NCBI GenBank assembly: GCA_934643765.1
Contig: CAKUCT010000021.1
Location: 1 to 15,302, forward strand
DNA from: an uncultured Oscillospiraceae bacterium
Lineage (GTDB): Bacteria; Bacillota; Clostridia; Oscillospirales; Oscillospiraceae
Length of the DNA stretch: 15,302 bases
Direction: 5' to 3'
The notes below the pieces were generated by a model. It was not told where the DNA came from. It saw nothing but the letters and a program-made list of their open reading frames with translations, and did not search any database. Below, piece by piece: positions 5,871 to 14,572 of the stretch (positions are counted from its first letter, which is position 1; each line of letters starts with the position of its first letter). Made by a program: the position numbers and the translations under genes.

Positions 5871-6815
5871 ATGAAAAAAATTGTGCTTGCGGGCAGCGGC
5901 GTTCTGGGAAGTCAGATTGCGTTTCAGGCGGCCTATTGTGGCTGTGACGTGACAATCTGGCTCAGAAGCGCGGGCAGCATCGGAAGAACACAGCCAAAGC
6001 TTGCGCAGCTGAAAAAGACATATCTGGAGACGATTGCGGCCATGGCCGGCCCGGACGGAAAAACTGCGCAGAACTGGGCCTGCGGCATTGCAGATGAGGA
6101 AAGCTTTGACCCCGATGCGTGCAGCGCACAGGTCGAGACGGCCGCAGGAGCAATCCGGCTGGAGCTGGATATGGCAAAGGCCGTTGAGGATGCCGATCTG
6201 GTGATTGCGTCCATGGCCGAGAACGCGGACGATAAGATTGCGTTTTATAAAAAGCTTGCGCCGCTGCTGCCGGAAAAGACGATTCTTGTGACAAACTCCT
6301 CGACGCTTCTGCCGTCGAAGTTTGCAAAGTACACCGGAAGGCCGGAGGCTTACCTGGCGCTGCACTTTGCAAATTCGATCTGGAAGAACAATACTGCCGA
6401 AATTATGGCGCAGCCGAAGACGAGCCAGGCGTCTTTTGATGCGGTGATGGCCTTTGCCGGGCAGATCCGCATGATTGCCCTGCCGGTCCGCAAGGAAAAA
6501 TCGGGATACCTGCTCAATTCCATGCTCGTTCCGATGCTGTTTTCCGCGATGGATCTGTATGTCAACGGCGTCTCGGACCCGAAAAGCATCGACCTTGCCT
6601 GGACGCGCGGTACAGGCGCGCCGAAGGGGCCGTTCCGGATTCTCGATACGGTTGGCCTGACGACGGCGCACAACATCGTCAAGTAGTATCTGAAGGTGCC
6701 GTCATTCCTGGCGCCCTATAATTTCCGCGGCATGGACGCGATGCTGCAAAAGTATCTGGACGAAGGAAAGCTCGGCATGGCCTCGGGCGAAGGCTTCTAT
6801 TCGTATTCAAAATAA
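5871..6815 (+). pseudogene. 3-hydroxyacyl-CoA dehydrogenase family protein, interrupted by in-frame amber codon
   Basis: The family oxidises L-3-hydroxyacyl-CoA with NAD. The N-terminal Rossmann domain begins at once with MKKIVLAGSGVLGSQIA (GxGxxG, G8-G10-G13), followed by VIASMAEN, TNSSTLLPS and the catalytic-type ALHFANSIW with H155. LLNSML carries N206 of the C-terminal domain. Translation stops at TAG 6684-6686 after 271 residues. The same frame then continues for 42 codons of good protein (YLKVPSFLAPYNF, then ASGEGFYSYSK) to TAA 6813-6815. The downstream ending, GEGFYSY, is the normal C-terminus of this family, so the stop is a nonsense change (CAG or TGG to TAG), a sequence error or a readthrough site. 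ATG 5871 is preferred over 5844 because the nucleotide-binding strand starts there. The truncated product lacks part of the helical dimerisation domain and is probably inactive. Confidence 0.82.
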
Positions 6816-6822
6816 AAAAACA

Positions 6823-6858
6823 AAGACCGCGGAGGTGGAATGGCACCTCCGCGGTCTT
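6823..6858. terminator. 15-bp perfect hairpin after the dehydrogenase-like gene
   Basis: AAGACCGCGGAGGTG (6823-6837) pairs with CACCTCCGCGGTCTT (6844-6858) around a 6-base loop. It sits 7 bases after the distal stop codon (6815) of the dehydrogenase frame, which supports that TAA as the original gene end. A T-rich tail (GTTTTTTTATTTT) follows only when read on the - strand; on + the tail is GC-rich. Confidence 0.6.
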
Positions 6859-6894
6859 GCGCCGCTGCGCGGAAAAATCGACGGAAAATCGCGC

Positions 6895-6923
6895 TGGATT
6901 TCAACGCTTGCGTCTGCTATGAT
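6895..6923 (+). promoter_or_regulatory. possible extended -10 promoter
   Basis: TGCTATGAT (6915-6923) is a good extended -10, with a weak -35 TGGATT (6895-6900) at 17-base spacing, 60 bases before the start of the following gene. Confidence 0.4.
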
Positions 6924-6982
6924 AAGCACAAAAGAGCAGGATGAAATTAGATTATGTAAACTAAAGAGACTTGGAGGCGCAC

Positions 6983-7483
6983 ATGAAAGTTTCGCAATTT
7001 GTGATGGCGTATCAGGCAGAGCAGGACCGGCTGTGGGCCATACTGCCGGAGGGCTTTTCGTCGCTGCGTCCGGTGCTGCGGATCAACGCGGAAATTCTGG
7101 ACGATAAAAGAGGCTATCTGGAGTTCAACACCGCCGTAGAAGCGGACGGGACGCGCGGATGGCTGAATATCGGCTTTTGGGAAGATGTGCCGTTTACGCG
7201 CGAGGGGAAGACAGTCACGTTTGAGACGGAGCTTCTGCGAATTTCTTTTACGGGCGTTGGCATCGAGGGCGGCTGCCCGGCGGAAAAGGACAATGCCGGG
7301 TGTTATTTTCTGCAGCCGGACAAGACGCTCCGGCCGCCGGAGCAGCTGACACAGAACAAGGAATTCTGCGACTGCAGCTTTGCCTGGAAGCTTCCCGCGG
7401 GCGCGCATGGCAAAAGCGTAGGGAAAACGCTTCCGGCGTATCCCGCGCCGGTCAGGACTGTGTATCCGAAGCAGACGTCGTAG
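6983..7483 (+). CDS. conserved hypothetical protein, C-terminus probably frameshifted
   Basis: I do not recognise a named family. The 166-residue product is soluble and beta-rich, with no signal peptide or membrane segment. Notable segments are LRINAEILDDKRGYLEFNTA (34-53), RGWLNIGFWEDVPF, then FTGVGIEGGCPAEKDNAGCYF and QNKEFCDC with four cysteines. ATG 6983 has GGAGG 5 bases upstream; the TTG at 6971 in the same frame overlaps that site. After VYPKQ the frame meets TAG at 7481-7483. A different frame continues at once with protein-like sequence (AEIPCEQVLGTYTVSFERP) to TAA 7549-7551, directly ahead of the terminator. A single missing base near 7465-7480 would join the two, giving about 190 residues. 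The gene stands alone between two terminator-type hairpins. Confidence 0.7.
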   Translation: MKVSQFVMAYQAEQDRLWAILPEGFSSLRPVLRINAEILDDKRGYLEFNTAVEADGTRGWLNIGFWEDVPFTREGKTVTFETELLRISFTGVGIEGGCPAEKDNAGCYFLQPDKTLRPPEQLTQNKEFCDCSFAWKLPAGAHGKSVGKTLPAYPAPVRTVYPKQTS

Positions 7484-7572
7484 CGCACGCGGCGGAAATT
7501 CCGTGTGAGCAGGTGCTCGGGACGTATACGGTGAGTTTTGAGCGGCCATAATCCCGTACGCTAAATGCAGAA

Positions 7573-7617
7573 AAACCGCCTGCAGGCAGTGTGGTGCCTG
7601 CAGGCGGTTTATATTTT
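7573..7617. terminator. bidirectional Rho-independent terminator
   Basis: A perfect 16-bp stem, AAACCGCCTGCAGGCA (7573-7588) with TGCCTGCAGGCGGTTT (7595-7610), has a GTGTGG loop. ATATTTTT follows on + and a run of five T follows on -, so it can end both the hypothetical gene and the convergent nuclease gene. Confidence 0.92.
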
Positions 7618-7628
7618 TCAGAGGGGAT

Positions 7629-8744
7629 TCAGATACGCTGCCGGAATTCCTGAATTTTTTCCACGATAACACGGCAGGGATCGGTTCCTCGCTGGCGGCA
7701 CAGAAGCATCTGTTCGACGTCTGTGTCGCTGATGATGACAATCATCTTGTTTTCATTCTGCCAGACATCGCGCAGATGGTATTCGGCGCGTTCGCTCGCC
7801 CCGCACCGCGAGAAGATCAGGCCGAATAGGCCCGGGCCCTTTTCCTTCAGATAGTGCGCGACCTGCAGAATATCGTCTTTTCCGATTTCTTTGGCGGAAT
7901 TTTTCGCGTCCACGACGATAAACTCCGCGCGGTAGCGATTGCGAAGATATTGCCAGTAGCCATGCTCGGCATAGTTGGGAAGAACAAAGTCTCTGCGGTT
8001 GCCGTAATTAAAATCTGCGTTTTGCTCCGCCACACCGTCAAGCGGCGGGCAAAAAAGCGCATCCAGTATTTCACCGACCAGCTTCTGATAAACCTGCCAG
8101 GCTTCCTGCCCGGCGGGGCAGCTGCGCAGACGGTCGGCCAGAAGATCGTACCGGTCCGGCGCGGCACAGATCGGAAGCAGAATGTCCGGCACGCCGCAGC
8201 GAAGACTCTCCGCGTCCCACAGTGTGATGCCGGCCGCGCGGATCAGCTGCCGGTATTCCTGGGCCAGAAGCGTCGGGACGGCAAGAATGAAGCGCGTGTC
8301 CGGGAGCAGCTTCTGATAATAGGCGATCTGGGAGACCGCAGACAGGACGCTTTGCCGCGTCGCGGCGCGCAAATCCTTGCACTCCACGGCAAACGTTACG
8401 TCTTTCCCATTTAATTCCCGCGTGAAGGTCAGATCAAGCAGAAGCTTGCGCTCCGGCGAGACCCTCAGCGGCACACCGGCGCGGACATTTTGAAATCTTG
8501 CGTCTGCTGATAAAAACGCGAAAAGGTACCGTTCGAAGGCGGCTTCCGAAAATGGGTGGGGCGCGGTTTTATTGTTGCACGCGCGGCAGATCAGGCGAAG
8601 ATTTTCGATTCGGTCAGACCCGCCAAAGCGCCGGGGCAGAATATGATCGATCACCGTATCGCCTTTTCTCAAAGCTGTTCCGCAGAGCATGCACTTGCCC
8701 TCGCTCATTTTCAGAAGTTTTTCCCAGGTCTCCTTGCCGATCAT
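7629..8744 (-). CDS. HNH endonuclease fused to two PD-(D/E)XK-like nuclease segments
   Basis: The product has 371 residues; numbering here starts at ATG 8744. The HNH domain is residues 10-60: zinc knuckle C18-x2-C21 and C53-x2-C56, catalytic-type DHILPRRFGG with D33 and H34, then the NL asparagine N48 and CNNK. A first PD-(D/E)XK-like core follows at about 98-178, with LLDLTF (D104) and VTFAVECKD (E121, K123). A second lies at about 248-345, with RRDFVLPN (D252), FIVVDAKNSAKEIGKDDILQ (D279, K281) and GLIFSRCGAS. The C-terminus MIVIISDTDVEQML is typical of restriction-like domains seen in defence proteins. The GTG at 8753 is rejected because GAGGTGA lies 5 bases before ATG 8744. It is monocistronic, with no methylase or helicase beside it. 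A role in defence against foreign DNA is inferred from architecture only. Confidence 0.75.
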   Translation of the reverse strand: MIGKETWEKLLKMSEGKCMLCGTALRKGDTVIDHILPRRFGGSDRIENLRLICRACNNKTAPHPFSEAAFERYLFAFLSADARFQNVRAGVPLRVSPERKLLLDLTFTRELNGKDVTFAVECKDLRAATRQSVLSAVSQIAYYQKLLPDTRFILAVPTLLAQEYRQLIRAAGITLWDAESLRCGVPDILLPICAAPDRYDLLADRLRSCPAGQEAWQVYQKLVGEILDALFCPPLDGVAEQNADFNYGNRRDFVLPNYAEHGYWQYLRNRYRAEFIVVDAKNSAKEIGKDDILQVAHYLKEKGPGLFGLIFSRCGASERAEYHLRDVWQNENKMIVIISDTDVEQMLLCRQRGTDPCRVIVEKIQEFRQRI

Positions 8745-8762
8745 ATGCTTCACCTCACCGCC

Positions 8763-8796
8763 ATCTTACCACACGGCGCGCCATCGTACAAGTACG
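8763..8796 (-). promoter_or_regulatory. promoter of the HNH nuclease gene with overlapping inverted repeat
   Basis: On the - strand TTGTAC (+ strand 8786-8791) and TAAGAT preceded by TGG (+ strand 8763-8768) are 17 bases apart. The inverted repeat CGTAC-AA-GTACG (8785-8796) covers the -35 hexamer and could be a repressor site. Confidence 0.55.
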
Positions 8797-8804
8797 CAGG
8801 CACC

Positions 8805-8846
8805 TGAAACAAAAACCAGCCGCACCGAAAACAGTGCGGCTGGTTT
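8805..8846 (-). terminator. Rho-independent terminator of the DapA-family gene
   Basis: The stem AAACCAGCCGCAC (8813-8825) with GTGCGGCTGGTTT (8834-8846), loop CGAAAACA, is followed on the - strand by TTTTTGTTT. It separates the lyase operon from the nuclease gene. Confidence 0.9.
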
Positions 8847-8860
8847 GATTTTAAGGAAAT

Positions 8861-9763
8861 TTAGTCGACGCAGGTGTAGCGGAGCGATTCGAGCTGCGCA
8901 ATCAGAGACGTTTCTTCCTCCGCGTCCAGCTCGCGCAGCGGACGGCGCATCTGCTTTTCTGCAATCACGCCGCGGTATTTGAGCGCGGCCTTGAACCGGG
9001 CCATGCCGTTTGCGCCCATCAGCGCGTGGTTGAGGTCGTTGATGCGCAGCTGCAGCGCGCTGGCGCGCTTGTGATCGCCTGCCTTGAACGCGTCATAAAC
9101 CGCGACATAGAGTTCCGGAATGACGTTTGCCGCGCCGCTGATCACGCCGTCGCCGCCAGAGCAGAGCATGCAGTAGAACAGATCGTCAACGCCCGCCACG
9201 ACGGAGAAATCGCCGCCGCGAACCTTGAGAAACGAGATGAGCCGCGGCATATCGGCCCAGCTGTACTTGATGCCGGCGACGTTGGGGCAAGCGTCTGCAA
9301 TTTCTTCGGCAAGCTCCGGGGTGATATCATTGACCGCGTACTGCGGAATGCCGTAGAGATAGATCGGGAAATCCTTTGACACACTCTGCGAGACGGTCTT
9401 GAAGTGCTGCACAAGCTCTTTGCGGTCGAGCTTGAAGTAGAACGGCGTGACGACGCCGATGCCGTCTGCGCCGCAGCGCTCGGCGTGCTGCGCGAGCGTG
9501 ATGGTGTCTTCGGTTGTCAGGCAGCCGGCCATGCCGAACACCTGCGTCCGGTGCTGCGCGGCGTCGATCGTGCACTCAAGCACGCGCTTTCTTTCATCCA
9601 GCGACAAATAGCACATCTCGCCGGTAGAACCGTTCGGATACAGGCCGTGCACGCCCTTTTCAATCTGGTATTCGCAAAGCTTTGCAAGGCTCGCATAGTC
9701 TACGGTGCCGTCTTCGTGCATCGGGCAGACAATCGGCGTGTTGACGCCATACATTTTTTTCAT
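8861..9763 (-). CDS. dihydrodipicolinate synthase / N-acetylneuraminate lyase (DapA) family protein
   Basis: This 300-residue cytoplasmic (beta/alpha)8-barrel class I aldolase or lyase acts on pyruvate or another 2-oxo acid through a Schiff base. K166 in GIKYSWAD is the Schiff-base lysine and Y137 in IYLYGIP the proton-relay tyrosine. GSTGE (45-49) is the carboxylate-binding loop. The length is that of the family. The first half of the YNxP motif reads YGIP, and the DapA arginine that binds aspartate semialdehyde is not obvious, so a catabolic paralogue (aldolase, NanA-like or hydratase) is more likely than lysine synthesis. ATG 9763 has an AAAAGGAG site 5 bases upstream. It lies 99 bases after the desulfidase-family gene on the same strand, with a hairpin between, and no clear promoter of its own. 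The substrate is unknown; linkage suggests a product of the upstream lyase or transporter. Confidence 0.88.
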   Translation of the reverse strand: MKKMYGVNTPIVCPMHEDGTVDYASLAKLCEYQIEKGVHGLYPNGSTGEMCYLSLDERKRVLECTIDAAQHRTQVFGMAGCLTTEDTITLAQHAERCGADGIGVVTPFYFKLDRKELVQHFKTVSQSVSKDFPIYLYGIPQYAVNDITPELAEEIADACPNVAGIKYSWADMPRLISFLKVRGGDFSVVAGVDDLFYCMLCSGGDGVISGAANVIPELYVAVYDAFKAGDHKRASALQLRINDLNHALMGANGMARFKAALKYRGVIAEKQMRRPLRELDAEEETSLIAQLESLRYTCVD

Positions 9764-9796
9764 AAAGACTCCTTTTCAAGTGCAATCAAACCTACA

Positions 9797-9838
9797 GAAA
9801 ATGCCCCGTCTCCGTAAAAGCGGCTGCGAGGCATTTTC
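9797..9838 (-). terminator. imperfect hairpin between the desulfidase-family and DapA-family genes
   Basis: GAAAATGCC (9797-9805) pairs with GGCATTTTC (9830-9838), with an inner CCG/CGG pairing. The - strand T residues are inside the stem (ATTTTC). It may be a partial terminator or a messenger-stability element that lowers expression of the last gene. Confidence 0.5.
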
Positions 9839-9862
9839 CTGACCGGGCAGGGAAGTGCCGGA

Positions 9863-11137
9863 TCAATTTCCAATGATGATATTCAGAATTTCCGTGTCTG
9901 TGCTGCGCATGCCCTGCTTGGCCATGCGGCCGACGTTGGAGATGGTGGTCTCAATGTCCTCTCCGACAATGCCTTCGCCCGTGCGGTACACGCGCTTGTT
10001 CTGCGCCATCTGGTAGCTCAGAAGACCGCAGCGCAGCGCTGCGGCAATTTTGCCCGCGCAGGACGACTTTGCGCCATCGCAGACCATACCGCCGATGGTG
10101 CAGATGGTGTTGGTAACGGTGTCGCAAATTACTTCATAGGACGCGCCGTCCAAGTAGGCAATGCCCGCAACCGCACCGGCTGCCGCGCTGACCGCGCCGC
10201 AGAAGGCGGAGAGCTTGCCGATATCGCGCTTCTGGCGAAGGGCGACGAGATTGCTCACGCACAGCGCGCGCAGGAGCTTTTCATGGCTTACGCCAAGGGC
10301 CGTCGCGTGCGCATAGACGGGCATGGAGACCGTCAGACCCTGGTTGCCGCTGCCGGAGTTGATGACGACAGGAAGCGCGCAGCCGTTCATACGCGCATCA
10401 GAGCCCGCCGCAGCCAGCGCGCAGATGCGGCCGTTTTCGGTCGGGTCGAGCTGCAGAAGGGTTTTGCCCACGCACTCGCCCCAATCGTTTGTCAGGCCCT
10501 CATTGCTGATGGCCGCGTTGCAGCGGAGCTGATTTTCAACAATCGAGAATGCTTCAGACAGATCATCGCTTTCCGCGTAGGCCAGAATGTCGCGAATGTT
10601 CAGGACGCTGTAATCGGGCTCTGCGCTGCCGGTGCTGATCTGCTCGCCGCGCTGGTGGATGCATTTCCCGTTGTGCCAGATTTCGCCGAGGTTCGTGTGC
10701 GCGTCGATGATTTCCACACGCACGGACTGGTCCTTTGCCGTCATGGACAGAATGAAGTGCAGCGGATGATCGGTCTGCAGGAGCTGCACGTCCACAATTT
10801 TTGCCTGCTGCAGCTCGCGGATGCGCGCGCGCGCGGCATCGGTCATGGCCGTCAGGACCTCCAGCTCGCGCTTCGCGTCGCCGCCGATGGCGCCGGCCAG
10901 CACGGCCACGTCAATGCCGCGCAGACCATTGGTCTGCGGGACAGTGACGGCGTTGACATTTTTGATGATATTGCCGGAGCACTGGATTTCGCAGTGCTCG
11001 GGCTCGCAGCCAAGAAGCTCTCTTGCGTAGGCAGCGGCGTATGCAATGGAGATCGGCTCGGTGCAGCCCATGGCGGGTTTCAGCTCGGTGCGGAGAATCG
11101 CCGTGAACTGCTCACAAATTTCTGGGTTCAATTTCAT
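9863..11137 (-). CDS. L-cysteine desulfidase / serine dehydratase-alpha-like [4Fe-4S] enzyme (UPF0597, YhaM/CyuA family)
   Basis: This 424-residue cytoplasmic enzyme belongs to a family that eliminates H2S or water from L-cysteine or L-serine, giving pyruvate and ammonia with an oxygen-sensitive iron-sulfur cluster. GCTEP carries C25. AFCGAV (C313), MVCDGAKSSC (C353 and C360) supply the probable cluster cysteines, and NSGSGNQG (260-267) is the conserved glycine loop. The 40- and 7-residue spacings between the last three cysteines match those reported, from memory, for the Methanocaldococcus jannaschii desulfidase. I prefer ATG 11137, where the family sequence starts, over ATG 11167, which is in the same frame 6 bases after the livF stop; neither has a strong ribosome site. 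It follows livF directly, so import and breakdown are co-expressed. Cysteine or serine as substrate is inferred. Confidence 0.85.
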   Translation of the reverse strand: MKLNPEICEQFTAILRTELKPAMGCTEPISIAYAAAYARELLGCEPEHCEIQCSGNIIKNVNAVTVPQTNGLRGIDVAVLAGAIGGDAKRELEVLTAMTDAARARIRELQQAKIVDVQLLQTDHPLHFILSMTAKDQSVRVEIIDAHTNLGEIWHNGKCIHQRGEQISTGSAEPDYSVLNIRDILAYAESDDLSEAFSIVENQLRCNAAISNEGLTNDWGECVGKTLLQLDPTENGRICALAAAGSDARMNGCALPVVINSGSGNQGLTVSMPVYAHATALGVSHEKLLRALCVSNLVALRQKRDIGKLSAFCGAVSAAAGAVAGIAYLDGASYEVICDTVTNTICTIGGMVCDGAKSSCAGKIAAALRCGLLSYQMAQNKRVYRTGEGIVGEDIETTISNVGRMAKQGMRSTDTEILNIIIGN

Positions 11138-11173
11138 GGTTTTACCTGGTTTCTCTTTCTTTTGCATTGCGGC

Positions 11174-11870
<697 letters not shown>

Positions 11871-11884
<14 letters not shown>

Positions 11885-12668
11885 CGTCAAACGCCCCCTT
11901 TACGACCATGCCGGAGCCGAAGTACGCTTCCTGAACAACCTTGTCGTTGCGGACCGTCTCGGGATCTCCCTCGCAGATTTTCTTACCGAAGTTGATAACA
12001 ATGATGTGCTGGCAGCTGTTCATAACGAACTTCATGTCGTGCTCAATGAGAAGCACGGTCTGGCCGTCGGCGTTGAGGCGCTTGATGAGCTCCATCAGAT
12101 CCATCGTCTCGTTTGGGTTCATGCCGGCAGCCGGCTCGTCGAGCAGAAGAATCTTCGGAGACGTCGCCAGCGCGCGCGCGATCTCGACCGTGCGCTGCAC
12201 GCCGTAGGGAAGGTTGCCGGCAGCGGTGTCGGCGTATTTTTCAAGGCCGACCTTCTTGATGATCTCCAGGCTCTTTTCGTTGGCGCACTCTTCATCCTGC
12301 TTGTAGCGCTTGGTGTGCAGAATGGCGTCGGCCATGTTCGTGCCGGTGATCTGATGGCAGCCGACACGCACGTTTTCAAACACGGACATGTACTCAAACA
12401 GCTGCGAGCTCTGGAAGGTTCTTGCGATGCCCTTGCGGCTGATGATCTCGGTGCGAAGGCCGGTGATGTCTTCGCCGTCGAGGAAGATCTTGCCGCGCGT
12501 GGGCTTATAGATACCGGAGCAGACGTTGAACAGTGTGGTTTTACCGGCGCCGTTCGGGCCGATGATGCCATAGATTTTGCCGGCTTCCACAGAGAAGCTG
12601 ACGTCGTCGACGGCCTTCAGGCCGCCAAAGTACATGCAGACATTTTCTGTCCGAAGCATATCAGCCAT
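11871..12668 (-). CDS. livG: branched-chain-type amino acid ABC transporter ATP-binding protein LivG
   Basis: This 265-residue ATPase is the second nucleotide-binding subunit of the importer. It has Walker A GPNGAGKTT (37-45), Q-loop in ARTFQ (Q86), signature LPYGVQ (153-158) and Walker B ILLLDEPAAGMNP (173-185), then LLIEHDMKFVM with the switch histidine. The longer insert between Q-loop and signature and the AGMNPNET segment distinguish LivG from LivF. ATG 12668 has GGAGGTGA 6 bases upstream; this site lies in the end of livM, and the genes overlap by 8 bases (ATGGCTGA), indicating translational coupling. The last 14 bases overlap livF. The LPYG signature is a normal LivG variant. Confidence 0.94.
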
Positions 12669-13668
12669 TGCTGCTCACCTCCGATTTCTTGGTCTTTGCT
12701 TTCTTTTTGCGTGTTGCGAGATTGCCGGTGATGCCCTTGCTGGCCACGCCGACGACGCCCTGCGGGCGGACCCACATCATGGCAATAATCAGCGTTGCGT
12801 AGAACACGTAGCGCCAGTTGCCGATCGGGCGGAGCACCTCAGTCAGAACGTTGACGAGGATGGAGCCGACCACGGGGCCTGCGAGTGTGCCCTGGCCGCC
12901 GAGGATAACCATGGACAGAATGTTGAAGCCTTCATTCAGCGTGAAGGAGTTGGAGTCAATGTACTGCAGGTACGGAGCGTACACAGCGCCGGCAATACCG
13001 GCCCAGAAGGCGCCGTACATGAAGTTTGTGACTTTGTAGCGTGCGCTTTCCACGCCGAGGGACTTTGCTGCAAGCTCGCCTTCACGGATGGCAAGCCAGG
13101 CTCTGCCGACACGGGACTTGAGCACGCGGCGCGTGACAAAGATGAAAAGGACTGCGATTGCGAGGAACAGGTAGGCAAACTGCATCGGGGACTTGATCTT
13201 CATGCCGAACAGAATCGGACGCGTAATGCCCTTGATGCCGTAAGCGCCGCCGGTGACGCTTGTCCAGTTGAGCGCAATGATACGGATCATTTCTGCCGCG
13301 CCCAGAGTAACCATGGAGAGGTAGATGCCCTTCATGCGAAGCGTCGGGATCGAGATCAGACCGCCCACCAGAGCCGCCATGATGCCGGCCACGGGCAGAA
13401 GAATCCAGAAGCTGATGTTGAATTTCATAATGAGAATCGACATCGTGTATGCGCCGACCGCGAAGAAGCCCGCCTGGCCAAGGCAGGTCTGGCCGCTGTA
13501 GCCGTTGATGACGTTCAGCGAGCCTGCCAGTGTGCAGTACATCAGGATACGGCAGTAGATACGAACCGCCGAGGTCTTCATCACCAGCGGCAGAACGAGC
13601 GCGACGACCGCCAGGAGAATAAGCAGGGGAATCTGGAATTTCTTATAAAATGCTTTCAGCTTTTCCAT
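12661..13668 (-). CDS. livM: branched-chain-type amino acid ABC transporter permease LivM
   Basis: This 335-residue integral membrane permease has about nine hydrophobic segments. It starts with a basic N-terminus and a helix at roughly 13-31 (FQIPLLILLAVVALVLPLVM), followed by the NVINGYSGQTCLGQAGFFAVGAY signature of LivM/LivH. The cytoplasmic loop RVGRAWLAIREGELAAKSLGV contacts the ATPases, and ILGGQGTLAGPVVG and MMWVRPQGV lie near the end. A basic tail (KKKAKTKK) closes the protein. The start ATG shares one base with the livH stop (TAATG). It forms the translocation path together with LivH. Confidence 0.94.
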   Translation of the reverse strand: MEKLKAFYKKFQIPLLILLAVVALVLPLVMKTSAVRIYCRILMYCTLAGSLNVINGYSGQTCLGQAGFFAVGAYTMSILIMKFNISFWILLPVAGIMAALVGGLISIPTLRMKGIYLSMVTLGAAEMIRIIALNWTSVTGGAYGIKGITRPILFGMKIKSPMQFAYLFLAIAVLFIFVTRRVLKSRVGRAWLAIREGELAAKSLGVESARYKVTNFMYGAFWAGIAGAVYAPYLQYIDSNSFTLNEGFNILSMVILGGQGTLAGPVVGSILVNVLTEVLRPIGNWRYVFYATLIIAMMWVRPQGVVGVASKGITGNLATRKKKAKTKKSEVSSNG

Positions 13669-14543
13669 TACGGGCGCGCTCCCTTCTTTGCCGCAAAGCC
13701 CTGCGGCTTGATAATCAGCACGAGCATCAGGAAGGTGAAGGTGAAGATATCACGGAAGCTTGCGCTGGAAATTGCAATGCCAAGGTTTTCAATGATGCCG
13801 ATGCAGATGCCGCCCAGACTGGACAGACCGACATCGGACAGGCCGCCGAGAACGGAGGCGGAAAAGGACTTCATGCTCATGTAATTGCCGAGTGTTGCGT
13901 AGACCGTCTGATAGTAGATGGCCAGCAGCATGCCCGCAACGCCGCCGAGGCTCGAGCCGATGCAGCTGCCGATGAGCGTGTATTTTTTGACGTTGATGCC
14001 GACGACGCTTGCAGCCGTGCGGTCTTCACCGACAGCGCGGAGCATCAGGCCCGTCTTCGTTTTCTTGAAATAAAGGTTCAGAAGGATGGAAAGGGCGATG
14101 ACAATCAGCAGAATCACGATCTGAAGCAGGGAAATGCTGATCGGGCCGATGTCAAAGACCATGTTGTTGACGACGTTCAGCATCGGCTTTTTGGCCTCGC
14201 CGAACAGAATCTGCATGAGGTTGCGCAGTAGCGTGCCGAAGCCGAAGGTACAGATCAGGGTGATGTGACGCGGTGCGTCGAGGAAACGCTCATAGCAGGT
14301 CTTGTAGACCACGACGCCGATGAGCCAGGTGGCAGCGAATGCTGCGAGAATACCGAGGATGATGTGGTTTCCGGCGAACTGGAAGGCATAGAAGGTTGCA
14401 AATGCACCGATGGTCATAATATCGCCGTAGGTGAAAGAAACCATGCCCGTAATGCCGGCAATGACGGAATAGCCCATTGCCATCAGCGCATAAATCGCGC
14501 CCTGGCATATGCCATTCATCAACTGGTTCAAAAAGTAATTCAT
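13668..14543 (-). CDS. livH: branched-chain-type amino acid ABC transporter permease LivH
   Basis: This 291-residue membrane permease, partner of LivM, has about eight transmembrane segments. Recognisable parts are QLMNGICQGAIYALMAMGYS at 7-26, the TYGDIMTIGAF segment, GLMLRAVGEDRTAASVVGIN (the cytoplasmic loop touching the ATPases), and VLGGLSDVGLSSLGGICIGI near the end. The C-terminus IKPQGFAAKKGARP is the usual LivH ending. ATG 14543 has AAGGAGA about 5 bases upstream. It is the first gene after the binding-protein gene, separated by a strong hairpin that probably reduces transcription from livJ into the permease genes. Confidence 0.94.
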   Translation of the reverse strand: MNYFLNQLMNGICQGAIYALMAMGYSVIAGITGMVSFTYGDIMTIGAFATFYAFQFAGNHIILGILAAFAATWLIGVVVYKTCYERFLDAPRHITLICTFGFGTLLRNLMQILFGEAKKPMLNVVNNMVFDIGPISISLLQIVILLIVIALSILLNLYFKKTKTGLMLRAVGEDRTAASVVGINVKKYTLIGSCIGSSLGGVAGMLLAIYYQTVYATLGNYMSMKSFSASVLGGLSDVGLSSLGGICIGIIENLGIAISSASFRDIFTFTFLMLVLIIKPQGFAAKKGARP

Positions 14544-14572
14544 GCGCTTCTCCTTAAGATGGCAAATACTCT

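Noticed and set aside
5829..6671. 280-codon - strand frame opposite the dehydrogenase-like gene
   Set aside because: The + strand carries clear Rossmann and catalytic motifs; the antisense frame has none.
6684..6686. programmed pyrrolysine insertion at the amber codon
   Set aside because: Pyrrolysine is known mainly in methylamine methyltransferases and nothing in the window supports it; a nonsense change or sequence error is simpler.
12192..12213. LPYGVQ as a damaged ABC signature in LivG
   Set aside because: LxYGxQ forms are normal in LivG proteins; the Walker motifs and switch histidine are intact.
12577..13884. long + strand open frame antisense to livM and livH
   Set aside because: Its composition is rich in His, Asp and Ala with no domain, as expected opposite hydrophobic membrane-protein codons.
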